From: Streptomyces smyrnaeus
Lineage (GTDB): Bacteria; Actinomycetota; Actinomycetes; Streptomycetales; Streptomycetaceae
Length of the DNA stretch: 64,000 nt
Reading direction: 5' to 3'
Assembly: GCF_017676345.1 (NCBI RefSeq)
Contig: NZ_JAFFZM010000022.1
Location: 1-64,000, forward strand
The notes beneath the pieces are model-generated. The model was not told the origin of the DNA. It did no database searches and saw nothing but the letters and a program-made list of their open reading frames with translations. Below are positions 1 to 7,702 of the stretch, piece after piece. The position numbers and the translations under genes were made by a program. Numbering within the stretch: position 1 is the stretch's first letter; every line of letters begins with the position of its first letter.

Positions 1-34
1 GGGCTGTCTGACAATGATCAGCCAGCCGGTTCGC
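1..34 (+). repeat. IS left end, direct repeat copy 1 (copy 2 at 529-564)
   Basis: Bases 13-34 recur exactly at 543-564 (22 bp), and the similarity extends leftward with small gaps to 2-34 versus 529-564. The two copies flank the acetyltransferase gene at 101-547, whose stop codon (545-547) lies inside copy 2. The arrangement looks like duplication of the element's end during capture or insertion of the passenger. Confidence 0.7.
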
Positions 35-100
35 TGAGTCAGGTCGTCAGTGAGAGTGGGAAAAGCTTGGCGCGGTAGCCTGGCGGTCATGGGGGACTGG

Positions 101-547
101 ATGATTCGGCAGGCTTCGATGGCGGACGTCGAGCCGGTGGCCGAGCTGCGGGCCGTGGTGCTGCGGACGGATCTGGAGCGGCTCGGGCGGTACGACGAGC
201 AGCGAGTGCGGCAGCGGCTGCGGGAGGGGTTCACGCCGGCGCACACTTGGGTGATCGAGGTGGGCGGTTTGTTCGCCGGCTGTGTGTCGCTGCGGCCTGC
301 CGAGGACGACCACTGGTTGGAGCACTTTTACCTGGCTCCGCACCTGCAGGGCAGCGGAATCGGTACTGCTGTGCTGCGTGAGTTGCTGGAGCGGTGTGAC
401 CGCGATGGCACCCGGGTTCGGCTGAACGTGTTGCGAGGCAGTCCGGCCCAGCGGCTTTATGAGCGGCACGGATTCACACTTGAGACCGAGGAGCCGGTGG
501 ACGTGTTCATGGTGCGCGAGCCGGCCTTGGCTGTGCGTGACAAATGA
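101..547 (+). CDS. GNAT family N-acetyltransferase
   Basis: A 148-residue single-domain GNAT acetyltransferase. After the start (MIRQASMADVEPVAELR) come the usual N-terminal helix, the central strand and splayed acetyl-CoA site with an LQGSGIGTAVLRELLER-type pyrophosphate loop (Q/RxxGxG/A motif, about residues 85-100), and the closing LYERHGFTLETEEPVDVFM C-terminal strand. It should transfer an acetyl group from acetyl-CoA to a small molecule or protein amine; the substrate cannot be told. The start at 101 is preferred because a G-rich ribosome site lies just upstream and it matches family N-termini; ATG 89 is an alternative. The gene lies inside a broken IS element between two direct repeats, and its stop codon is provided by the second repeat. 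Confidence 0.8.
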   Translation: MIRQASMADVEPVAELRAVVLRTDLERLGRYDEQRVRQRLREGFTPAHTWVIEVGGLFAGCVSLRPAEDDHWLEHFYLAPHLQGSGIGTAVLRELLERCDRDGTRVRLNVLRGSPAQRLYERHGFTLETEEPVDVFMVREPALAVRDK

Positions 548-927
548 TCAGCCAGCCGGTTCGCGGAGCCACACGGCCAATGAGGCCAGGACGAGTCCGG
601 CGCGGTAGTGGTCAGCCCGCCCCGGGACCGCCCCGCGACGGTCCACTCCACCCGACCCACCGCGTCATCGCGGACCTGGACATACTCCAGCAGCTTCCCC
701 CAAAGTCCCGTCCGACTCCCAGCGGGCGGAACCTCTCGTAGACCGTCTGCCACGGTCTGTACCGCTCAGGCAGATCACGCCACGGCGCCCCGGTCCGCAA
801 CCGCCACAGCACGCCATTGACCACCTGACGGTGATCACGCCACGGACGGCCACGACCATCCATCCGCGGCAGCAGGGGGCTCTATTCGCTCCCACGCTGC
901 GTCCGTCAACTCACCTCGACCTGCCAC
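540..927 (-). pseudogene. IS5-family transposase remnant
   Basis: Reading the minus strand from GTG 927 gives a typical IS5 N-terminus (ELTDAAWERIEP, then GRPWRDHRQVVNGVLWRLRTGAPWRDLPERY), but only if the frame is shifted near 877 (one extra base in a C run) and again near 690. The continuation (LLEYVQVRDDAVGRVEWTVA) jumps near 610 directly to the C-terminal piece (DHYRAGLVLASLAVWLREPADHL). The DDE catalytic core that should lie between is missing. It cannot make an active transposase; the ends could be mobilised only by a related enzyme in trans. Confidence 0.8.
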
Positions 928-931
928 AAGA

Positions 932-2155
932 TTAATTATCAGACAGCCCCTGGACGAGAACGGGGAGAGCCGCCAGCCCGTGGACCAAGCGGGTCGGCTG
1001 CCAGACCAGTTGCTCCGGAGGTACGGCGAGTCGGATTTCTGGGAAACGGGCCAAGATCGCGTGCAGGGCGAGTTCCGCCTCAGCACGGGCCAGTGGGGCG
1101 CCGATGCACCGGTGGATCCCGTGGCCGAAGGCGAGGTGGCCGCTGGCGTTCCTGCTGAGGTCGAGCTGATCGGGGAAGGCGAAGCGCTCGGGGTCGCGGT
1201 TGGCGGTTCCGATGGCCACCTGGATCGGGGCGTCGGCGGGGATCTTCACACCGCCCAGGGTGAGGGGCTCTGTCGTGTACCGGAACGTGGCGGTGCCGAC
1301 GGGGGAACTGTAGCGAAGCAGTTCGTCCAGAGTGCCCGGCACGAGGTCTGGGTCCCTGCGCAATCGTTCCAAGTCGGCGGGCTGCTGGAGGAGCGCGAGG
1401 AGGGCATTGCCGATGAAGTTGGTGGTGGTTTCGTGGCCGGCCACGAGGAGAAGGACGGCGAGGGAAACCAACTCCTGCTCACTGAGCTGATCTTTGCCGT
1501 CCCGTACCGAGATGAGGTGATCGAGAAGCGCGTTGTCCGGTCGGTTCCGCTTTTCGACGATGAGGCTCGTCATGTACTCGGCGATCTTGTGCGAGGCCGC
1601 GTCGATCCGCTCGGGCCGGCCCGCGGTGAAGAGGTCGGCGGACCAGCGCTTGATGTCTGGCCGGTCGGCCTCGGGTACGCCGAGCAGCTCGCAGATCACA
1701 GTGACGGGAAGAGGCATGGCCAGGTTGGCGATGACGTCGACCCGGCCATGGGCGGGCCACTGGTCCAGGAGGGCATCAGTCACCTGCCCGATGAACGGAC
1801 GCAGCGCAGCGACCGCCCCCGTGGTGAACGCCTTGGTCACCAGCTTGCGCAGGCGGGTGTGTTGAGGAGGGTCGCTGGCCAGCATGTTCTGCGCCACGGC
1901 GGGGTGCAGCCGGCGCCTGGAACCCTTGTCGGCGAAGAAGGCAGCTGTGTCCTTCGACAGGCGCGGGTCGCCGAGCGCCTGCCTGGCCTGGGCGTATCCG
2001 GTAACGAGGTAGCTGGTGTGCCCGGACGAGCTGCTCTGCACGGGCTGGACGGGGCATGTGGGATCCGGGGTGCCACCAGGGCCGTGTGGTTTCTGACGAG
2101 CCTTCGGGGATTCCTTCACGCGGTCAGGCTCCAATCCACTCGACGCTTCCGTCAT
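932..2155 (-). CDS. Cytochrome P450, C-terminus fused to IS end
   Basis: A soluble bacterial class P450, 407 residues from ATG 2155. The diagnostic elements are present: I-helix oxygen-binding AGHETT, the ExxR pair (DELLRY region), and the haem loop FGHGIHRCIGAPLAR with the axial cysteine. It would hydroxylate or epoxidise a small molecule with electrons from ferredoxin. The N-terminal portion before SGHTSYLVTGY is short and unusual for the family (low-complexity GGTPDPTCPVQPVQSSSS), so part of the N-terminal beta region may be lost. The last residues (GLSDN) and the TAA stop are encoded by the inverted repeat of the neighbouring IS element, so the natural C-terminus has been replaced by a few residues. 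Confidence 0.85.
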   Translation of the reverse strand: MTEASSGLEPDRVKESPKARQKPHGPGGTPDPTCPVQPVQSSSSGHTSYLVTGYAQARQALGDPRLSKDTAAFFADKGSRRRLHPAVAQNMLASDPPQHTRLRKLVTKAFTTGAVAALRPFIGQVTDALLDQWPAHGRVDVIANLAMPLPVTVICELLGVPEADRPDIKRWSADLFTAGRPERIDAASHKIAEYMTSLIVEKRNRPDNALLDHLISVRDGKDQLSEQELVSLAVLLLVAGHETTTNFIGNALLALLQQPADLERLRRDPDLVPGTLDELLRYSSPVGTATFRYTTEPLTLGGVKIPADAPIQVAIGTANRDPERFAFPDQLDLSRNASGHLAFGHGIHRCIGAPLARAEAELALHAILARFPEIRLAVPPEQLVWQPTRLVHGLAALPVLVQGLSDN

Positions 2156-2340
2156 CTGCCACACGGGTGGCGGGGGTGCGCACGTAGGCGTCGGCGATGG
2201 CCTGCAACCACGCTGTTTCGGCACGAAGATCACCGGTGCGCGCCTTACCGTTCGCAGCCGGTAGACCGGCGACTTCCGCCTGCGTCCAGCGAGGGTGATC
2301 GGGTACGTGACGGTTGCCAGCGTAAACGGGCCGGCAGGCC

Positions 2341-2475
2341 CGCCTCCCCGGCCTCGGCCTGGAGACGGTCGGCCTCGACCCCGAGGTACGTGCCCTGGAG
2401 GTCGACGGGCAACTGCGGGCCGCCCCCGGACTGTGGGGGCGGGATGTGACGGGCAAGGGTCCTTTCACCCCCAGG
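2341..2475 (+). pseudogene. Fragment of FAD/NAD disulfide oxidoreductase C-terminus
   Basis: One plus-strand frame without a start codon reads GLETVGLDPEVRALEVDG, then APGLWGRDVTGKGPFT. This is the signature around the second FAD-binding motif (GLWAVGDVTG) of mercuric-reductase and dihydrolipoamide-dehydrogenase-like flavoproteins. Two residues of the FAD motif are lost, and nothing recognisable continues on either side, so it is a gene fragment. A minus-strand open frame across 2124-2468 is ambiguous; its last part (2124-2260) could be a small unknown protein overlapping the P450 start. Confidence 0.5.
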
Positions 2476-2495
2476 GGACGCGTTGCAGTGCTGTG

Positions 2496-2722
2496 TCAGA
2501 GCAGCCCGAGGCCCAGCAGGCCACCGCCCAGGCCGTAGCCGCCGTGGTAACTGTGACCGTGACCGTAGCCGCGTAGCAGCGGCAGCAGTCGTTTCCACGG
2601 CAGTGGTGGCCGCCGTAGTCACCTGCGGAATACGTGCTCCGTGCGGTGGGGGAGTGGGCAGGCGCCGCAGTGGCGCTGCCCGCGCCGATGGCGATGCCGC
2701 CAAGGGCCAGAGCTGTTGGCAC
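2496..2722 (-). pseudogene. Small secreted glycine-rich protein, frameshifted
   Basis: From GTG 2722 the minus strand gives a signal-peptide-like stretch (VPTALALGGIAIGAGSATAAPA) and a short Cys/Gly/His-rich mature part (SAGDYGGHHCRGNDCC). About position 2575 a shift to another frame restores a characteristic tail (RGYGHGHSYHGGYGLGG, then GLLGLGLL and stop at 2496-2498). Composition on both sides of the shift agrees with small exported streptomycete proteins, so I read it as one gene broken by a single-base indel. Without the shift the peptide ends differently at 2465. Confidence 0.4.
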
Positions 2723-2782
2723 CGGCGATCCCCTGAAGGACCGTCGATGCTCGGCGCCGCCAGTACAGAGGACGAACGCCCG

Positions 2783-3981
2783 TCATGTTCCCTGGGGCCG
2801 GAGGGCGTGAGAAGGCGCAGGGGCGTGCGGGGCGAGGACTTCTCCTACTTGTTCGTAGCCGGTGCGCAGCAGGAAGGTGTTCAGGCGGCCGTACGACTTG
2901 GCTCCGAGGATGTAGTAGTCCGGTTCCGGGTTGCGGAGGGTGTCGAGTCCGGCTGAGGGCTGGGCGAGGCAGTCGCCGCCCGCTGCGCCCAGGAGGGTGG
3001 CGGAGAGGTTCATGGGGGCGGCGGTGGCGTAGCACTCGTGGATCTGGAGCTGCCGGTGGAGCGTCGCGTCGCCGCTGTAGCCGGTGAGCGCGACCACGTG
3101 GTCGCAGACCAGCTCACGCGGGCCAGTGGAGGTGTCGAGGGTGGCCCGGACGCGGGGGCCGTTGGGGCCGTCCTCGGTGAGGGCGGTGACGCGCGTGCCC
3201 GTGTGCACCGTCACCCGGTCCGATCCGCCCTGGGCCAGTCTACCAGCTCTTGACGGCCGGGGAGAGCGTCGGCGGGCACCTCGCCCCAGTCGGGGTCATC
3301 GGTGCGTACGACCCACTCGACGTGTGTGTCCGGCAGCCGTGCCAAGTCACGTGCTGCGGTCTGCGCGGACTTGCCGGCCCCGACCAGGAGCACGGTGCCC
3401 CGCCACCGGTCCGGTTCGGTGGTGTCGGGAACGGTGCGGATGATGCGGTGGTGAAGGGAGCGTTCGCCGGGTGCCGGGATGCCGCCGTCTCCGAGAGAGT
3501 TGGGGTGGGCGTAGGTGCCGGTGCAGTCCAGCACGGTGTCGGCGTACGCGGCGCGCTCGCCCTCGGGGCCGTCCAGCAGGAGACGGAACGGGGCTGCGGC
3601 GCGTTCCGGGGCGCCGATGTACTCGTGCTTGAGCAGTCCGTCTCTGGCGACGGCGAGTACCCGGGTGCTCAGCTCGATGCGCCCGGCCAGTGGGGTGAGC
3701 CGGGTCAGGGAGTCCAGGAGGTCCGCCAGCTCGGTGCCGGTGGGGCAGGTACCGTCCTGCGGCCGCAGGTCGCCGAGGCGTGCGTGCATGCGCGGGGAGA
3801 GGTTGAGCTCCCAGGGTGTGAAAAGGCGTACATGGCCCCAGTCCCGCACATGGGTGCCGACGGTGGGCCCGGCTTCGTGGACGGTGTACGGCAGTCCGGC
3901 GTCCGCACAGGCGAGGGCGGCGTCCAGGCCGATGGGTCCGGCGCCCAGGATCGCGACGTGTGGCGTGGCGGTGTCCGTCAT
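2783..3981 (-). pseudogene. FAD/NAD(P)-binding oxidoreductase, frameshifted
   Basis: The N-terminal half (from ATG 3981; GTG 4011 is an alternative overlapping the previous gene) starts with a Rossmann FAD site (VAILGAGPIGLDAALACADAG) and has a second nucleotide site (GTVLLVGAGKSAQTAARDLARL). The frame is lost near 3240 within LPGRQELV; one missing base would restore continuity to RLAQGGSDRVTVHTGTRV and the C-terminal half (GYSGDATL through GAKSYGRLNTFLLRTGYEQV). The joined protein would be about 400 residues, the size of small flavoprotein monooxygenase-like oxidoreductases. It is the last gene of the arsenosugar-type operon. Without a recoding event the product is truncated; a sequencing error is also possible. 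Confidence 0.75.
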
Positions 3982-4007
3982 GGCGAAGTGTTTCCCTTCC
4001 GGTGCGG

Positions 4008-5687
4008 TCACATGGCGCAGTGGACGGGGTGGGGCAGGGTGCCGTCCGCGAGGCGGGCGGCGAAGAACCGCTCGGTCACCAGTTGTTTGCCCCGCTCAAG
4101 GGAGGTGCCGGGGCCGGCGAGGTGCATGTCGGGGCTGGTGGTGGCGTCGGCGCCGGCGGGGTGCCAGTGCAGGCCGTCGGCGGTGACGGTCAGTTCGGGG
4201 ATGCTGGAGCCCTCCCCGATCTCCGCCCCTGCCTCGGAGAAGCCGCGCCGCAGCAGTGGCCGCACGGCGAAGTGGTCGCTCGGTAGGCCCAGTTCCGAGA
4301 GCAGCTCGGCGACGGCGGGGATCTCGTGGCTGTTGTCCTGAGTCTCGGTCAGCGCCACACGTGGCGGCAGGCCGACGTCGATGAGGTGCCGGATGCCGTC
4401 CATGGTGCGCTTCCACGACCCTGCCCCGCGGTGCGCGTCATGGACGGCCGCTGTGGCGCCGTCCAGCGAGGTCTGCACCGTGAGCTTGCGGTCTGCCAGG
4501 TCGGCGAGACCGTCGGCGCGTCGGCCGCGCAGCAGCATGGCGTTGGTCATGACGACTGTGGGCAACTGGGCCGAGGCGTGGTCGAGCAGGGCGACGATGT
4601 CGGGGTGGAGGAAGGGCTCACCGCCCGTGACGTACAGCGCGGCGAAACCGGCCGCGACCGCCTCCTCGACCAGAGCGCGGAAGTCCTCGGCCACCAGGGC
4701 GCGGGGGACGGCTCTGGGAGAAGAGGCGACAGCGCAGTAGTCGCAGGCCAGGTTGCAGTGGAAGTTGGTGTAGAGCCACAACCGGGTTGGAAAGTAGGCG
4801 GAGCCGAAGAGCGGTACCACGGGCCGGTTGCTGTCGGGGAGCTCGGCGTGCGGCGCCTCGCCCCACGCGTCATCGGCGGGCTGGAAGCCGGTGGGGAGGG
4901 TGGAACGATAGAGGTGGTAGCGGCCCCGGGAACGCTCGCGGGGCGGCAGAATCTCCAGGCAGGTGGTCCACCAGCCGGTCTCGATCGTCTCGGCGAGGCA
5001 CTCGGGCAGCCCGGATGCGCGCATGGAGGCGGCCTGGGCCTGCCAGTCGTAAGTGAGCGGCACCAGTTCGGCTTCGGCGCGCCCCTGTTCGAGGTCGAGG
5101 ACGGCATACCAGACCTCGCGACGGCCGTCGTTGGCGGGCTTGCCGATGACGCCGACGTTGACGACCAGGGTGCCGTCCACCCTCTGCTGCCAGGGCAGCC
5201 CGCTGTGGGTGCACAGCACCACGTCCGCGCCCGATGCCGCGACCCGCTGCTGGTGCTGCTCGTGCGGGAGGGACTCCCACCAGAAGTCGTTCAGGGCGAG
5301 GGTCGAGCCGTGCACCATGTGCACGTCCACTTTCTCGACCTCTTCGCGGTGTTCGGTGGGCAGGGTGCCCATCCAGGCGGCGAAGCCGGGGCTGGTGGCG
5401 GCGCGGGTGTGGTCGTAGATGAGTTGGGCGTACGCGTTGTCCGTGGGGTCCTGGTAGCCGCAGCCGCAGTCCTCGTCCCCGCGGGCCAGGGCCACGTCGT
5501 AGTTGCCCGCGACGCACTCGATGCCGTTGTCGGCCAGGATCGGCCACAGCGGGTCCATCTCGGCACCGAAGCCGCCCAGGTCACCCAGGCAGAAGAGCCG
5601 TTCACAGCCGCGTGCCCGGGCTTCGTCGGCGAAGGCTTGGAGCGCGTAGGGGTTGCCGTAGGGGCCGCCGCATACTGCGATGCGCAT
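4008..5687 (-). CDS. Metallophosphoesterase-radical SAM fusion protein
   Basis: A 559-residue two-domain protein. Residues 1-230 resemble calcineurin-like phosphoesterases of the YfcE type: GDLGGFG (35-41), GNYD (61-64), VHGST (125-129), CTHSG (159-163). The first metal motif, normally Asp-x-His-Gly-Asn, reads GGPYGNP (7-13), so two expected ligands are missing. Residues about 300-559 form a radical SAM domain with the 4Fe-4S motif CNLACDYC (311-318), a TGGEP motif near 358, and no obvious C-terminal extra cluster domain. The start at 5687 has GGAG eight bases upstream; ATG 5726 overlaps the glycosyltransferase stop by 4 bp and is an alternative. By context it modifies an organoarsenic or nucleoside-derived intermediate, probably by 5'-deoxyadenosyl radical chemistry; the specific reaction is inferred only. 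Confidence 0.8.
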   Translation of the reverse strand: MRIAVCGGPYGNPYALQAFADEARARGCERLFCLGDLGGFGAEMDPLWPILADNGIECVAGNYDVALARGDEDCGCGYQDPTDNAYAQLIYDHTRAATSPGFAAWMGTLPTEHREEVEKVDVHMVHGSTLALNDFWWESLPHEQHQQRVAASGADVVLCTHSGLPWQQRVDGTLVVNVGVIGKPANDGRREVWYAVLDLEQGRAEAELVPLTYDWQAQAASMRASGLPECLAETIETGWWTTCLEILPPRERSRGRYHLYRSTLPTGFQPADDAWGEAPHAELPDSNRPVVPLFGSAYFPTRLWLYTNFHCNLACDYCAVASSPRAVPRALVAEDFRALVEEAVAAGFAALYVTGGEPFLHPDIVALLDHASAQLPTVVMTNAMLLRGRRADGLADLADRKLTVQTSLDGATAAVHDAHRGAGSWKRTMDGIRHLIDVGLPPRVALTETQDNSHEIPAVAELLSELGLPSDHFAVRPLLRRGFSEAGAEIGEGSSIPELTVTADGLHWHPAGADATTSPDMHLAGPGTSLERGKQLVTERFFAARLADGTLPHPVHCAM

Positions 5688-5722
5688 CGAGGAGTCTCCA
5701 GGTGGTGCGAAGGAAGGGACTG

Positions 5723-6433
5723 TCATTTCCGAGTGTTCCTCCGGCGGGGCCTCAGGTGCGGGCCTGCCGCGTAGCGGCGGCGGATACGTTCCGGGCTGAC
5801 CCCGGCGAAGTAGAGCAGCTTCAGGTACTGCATGAAGACGATCATCCGCCAGACGCCGTGCGCGGTCAGGCGTCGTGCCGAGGCCGTGGAGGTGGCGGGC
5901 AGCAGGGCCAGCCGCCCGCGGCGGTGCAGGCGGCGGGACATCTCCAGGTCTTCCATGATGGGCAGCCCGGGGAAGCCGCCCAGTTCCTCGAAGACGTCCC
6001 GGCGTACGAACATGGCCTGGTCGCCGTAGATGTGGTGCAGGCGGCGGGCGCGCGCGTTGGAGGCGTGGACCAGGTAGTTGAGGGCCGGGCTGCGGCGGTC
6101 GAAACGCAGGGTCAGGCCGCCGCCGACCACCCGTGGGTCGGCGAGGACCGTGCGGATCTGGTCGGCCGCGGTGGGGTCGATCTCGGTGTCGGCGTGGAGG
6201 AACCACAGGATGTCCCCGGTGCATCTGCGGGCGCCGGCGTTCATCTGCGTACCGCGTCCCGGGGGCGCGTGCACCACGGTGGCGAGGGGCGCGGCGAGTT
6301 CCGCGGTGGTGTCCGAGGACCCTCCGTCCACTACGAGGAGTTCGCAGTCGGGGAAGTCCCGGCGGATGCGGCTGAGGGCCGTTCGGATGGTGGCTTCCTC
6401 GTTCAGCACAGGGACCACGATCGACACCTTCAT
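5723..6433 (-). CDS. TIGR04283-like arsenosugar-type glycosyltransferase family 2
   Basis: A GT-A fold family 2 glycosyltransferase of 236 residues: N-terminal VSIVVPVLNEEATI, the nucleotide-binding VDGGSSDTT, the metal-binding DxD-like motif in LHADTEI, and the acceptor-site region IMEDLEMSRRL. The sequence pattern is that of the family placed in arsenosugar loci (TIGR04283). It should move a sugar or sugar phosphate from a nucleotide donor. Its start overlaps the stop of the DUF2064 gene by 4 bp (ATGA), and its stop lies close to the fusion gene downstream, so it is translationally coupled in the operon. The start at 6433 gives the natural MKVSIVVP terminus. Confidence 0.85.
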   Translation of the reverse strand: MKVSIVVPVLNEEATIRTALSRIRRDFPDCELLVVDGGSSDTTAELAAPLATVVHAPPGRGTQMNAGARRCTGDILWFLHADTEIDPTAADQIRTVLADPRVVGGGLTLRFDRRSPALNYLVHASNARARRLHHIYGDQAMFVRRDVFEELGGFPGLPIMEDLEMSRRLHRRGRLALLPATSTASARRLTAHGVWRMIVFMQYLKLLYFAGVSPERIRRRYAAGPHLRPRRRNTRK

Positions 6434-6825
6434 CCGGTCTCCCACACGGGTTCCTCCGCAGTGAGCAGCGGGCGGAGAGGCACCGGCAACAGCGGGTCGG
6501 TGAGCAGGGCTGCGGCGTCCTCGGGCGTGTCCAGGTCGGTTGCGGCAGTCAGACGCTGCCCCAGGTTTCCCGGCGCCTGGGGCAACAGCCGCACTTGCGA
6601 GGGCAGCAGATGGGCCATGGCGCGGTCGGCAGCGGCGTCGGGCGGGTCGTAGGCCACGTAGGTGCGTAGTCCCTGCGCTGCGGTGAGCGTCATGGTGTGC
6701 GTCAGCAGCGCCGCTTGCAGGTCGGCGCAGCGCTGCGGGCCGAGCAAGGGGTGCAGCCGTGTCTTGGTACGGCCGGGAACGGGTGCCTTGGCCATCACCA
6801 GGGCGACCGGTGCGGTACGGCTCAT
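6430..6825 (-). CDS. DUF2064/TIGR04282-like protein with internal deletion
   Basis: The N-terminus (VALVMAKAPVPGRTKTRL) carries the nucleotide-binding motif of DUF2064 nucleotidyl- or glycosyltransferase-like proteins, which accompany TIGR04283 in arsenosugar loci. After residue 95 (NLGQRLTAA) the sequence jumps directly to the C-terminal motif DLDTPEDAAALL. The central part with the GTDSPDLP and GGYWL motifs of the family is absent. The protein has 131 residues where about 200-220 are expected. The reading frame is preserved, so this is an in-frame deletion, and the protein is probably inactive. It overlaps both neighbours by 4 bp. Confidence 0.75.
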   Translation of the reverse strand: MSRTAPVALVMAKAPVPGRTKTRLHPLLGPQRCADLQAALLTHTMTLTAAQGLRTYVAYDPPDAAADRAMAHLLPSQVRLLPQAPGNLGQRLTAATDLDTPEDAAALLTDPLLPVPLRPLLTAEEPVWETG

Positions 6826-7610
6826 GAGCCGAACCGGTACACGGTACCCACCGCCCCGACGGGCTCCGGGCCGGGCAGAGCGCGCGTCGCGAGGTCGGCG
6901 AACAGTTGCTTGCTGGCGGCCATCCTCTCCGGCATGGTCTCGACCGGCTCCGGCTTGTCGGCGACGCCGTTGGCGTGGTCGGTCACGGATCCGACCAGGG
7001 CCATGGGCAGTTCCACTTCCCCGGCCAGTACCACCTCGGGACCGACTGTCGGGTTCACCGCTGTGACCTCCGCGGCGGCCAGTGCCCGGATCTCGCTGCG
7101 GGAGTTGAAGCGCGGCCCGTCCACGTGACCGTAGGTGCCCTGTGCCATCACGGGGGTGCCGATCTGTTCGGCGGCGGTGATCAGCGCGTTGCGCAGTGGT
7201 TCGCTGAACGGCCGGTCGAAGATCCAGTGTCCTCGTCCGGCCTCCGCCGGGGTGTCGCACCAGGTGCACGGGGAGCCGTCGGGCAGTCGGTTGGCGGGAA
7301 AGTACAGGTCGGCGAAGACGACCAGCGAGCCGGGCCGCACGGACGGGTCCACAGCTCCGCACACGGTGCAGGAGACGAGCGCCTGCACGTCGCACTCCAG
7401 CAGCGCGGCCAGGTTCGCCCAGTGCGCCACCTGGTGGGAGAGACGGTGGTGGCTTCGGCCGTGCCGGGACAACTGCACGACTTCTGTGTCCTTCAGCCGG
7501 CCGAAGGCCAAGGTGACATCGCCGTGACTGGTGGAGGCGGTCTCTGCCGTGTGGTCCTCCAGGTGCGGCCAGTCGTAGCTTCCGGAGCCGGTGATGACGC
7601 CGATGCGCAC
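6822..7610 (-). CDS. Purine nucleoside / methylthioadenosine phosphorylase family
   Basis: A 262-residue member of the phosphorylase superfamily. It begins RIGVITGSGSYDWP (phosphate loop), contains RHGRSHHRLSHQVAHWANLAAL and the long conserved block around GTYGHVDGPRFNSRSEIRALAAAE, and closes with TDHANGVADKPEPVETM. Family members cleave adenosine-type nucleosides with phosphate. In arsenosugar assembly a related enzyme could remove adenine from a dimethylarsinoyl-deoxyadenosine, which fits the operon, but this is inference. GTG 7610 with AAAGGA just upstream is preferred; ATG 7700, two bases after the preceding stop, would add 30 residues of low complexity. Confidence 0.85.
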   Translation of the reverse strand: MRIGVITGSGSYDWPHLEDHTAETASTSHGDVTLAFGRLKDTEVVQLSRHGRSHHRLSHQVAHWANLAALLECDVQALVSCTVCGAVDPSVRPGSLVVFADLYFPANRLPDGSPCTWCDTPAEAGRGHWIFDRPFSEPLRNALITAAEQIGTPVMAQGTYGHVDGPRFNSRSEIRALAAAEVTAVNPTVGPEVVLAGEVELPMALVGSVTDHANGVADKPEPVETMPERMAASKQLFADLATRALPGPEPVGAVGTVYRFGS

Positions 7611-7702
7611 AGACAGTTCCTTTTTCGGTGGTGATGGATTCGGGAAGCCGGAGAAGTTTCGCGCAGCAGGCGCCGATTCGGCTGGGGCGTGCGCCGTCAT
7701 GC

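Larger units (their letters stand above)
1..952. mobile_element. IS5-type insertion element, deletion derivative with passenger gene
   Basis: Positions 1-11 (GGGCTGTCTGA) are the exact inverted copy of 942-952, and 14 of the first 15 bases match across the two ends, so these are terminal inverted repeats. Inside the right half lies a broken IS5-family transposase (540-927). Between the left end and the transposase remnant sits an intact acetyltransferase gene. The element therefore is a non-autonomous derivative that picked up, or was interrupted by, a passenger gene. The left end lies exactly on the window edge, so flanking target duplication cannot be checked there. Confidence 0.7.

Noticed and set aside
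980..2449. Long plus-strand open frame opposite the P450 gene
   Set aside because: It mirrors the codon bias of the P450 on the other strand, has no domain pattern, and is explained as a high-GC antisense shadow. The same applies to long opposite-strand frames over 4326-5774, 7628-9562, 10017-11444, 57083-58855 and 60920-62374.
2124..2468. Minus-strand frame ending just inside the P450 start
   Set aside because: The end (RAETAWLQAIADAYVRTPATRV) looks protein-like, but the front half is low-complexity and lies over a plus-strand flavoprotein fragment. No family is recognised, so it is only mentioned under that fragment.
5688..6224. N-terminal extension of the phosphoesterase-radical SAM frame
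   Set aside because: The frame is open to 6224 but is Arg/Pro/His-rich and lies antiparallel in phase with the glycosyltransferase gene codons; the true start is at 5687 or 5726.
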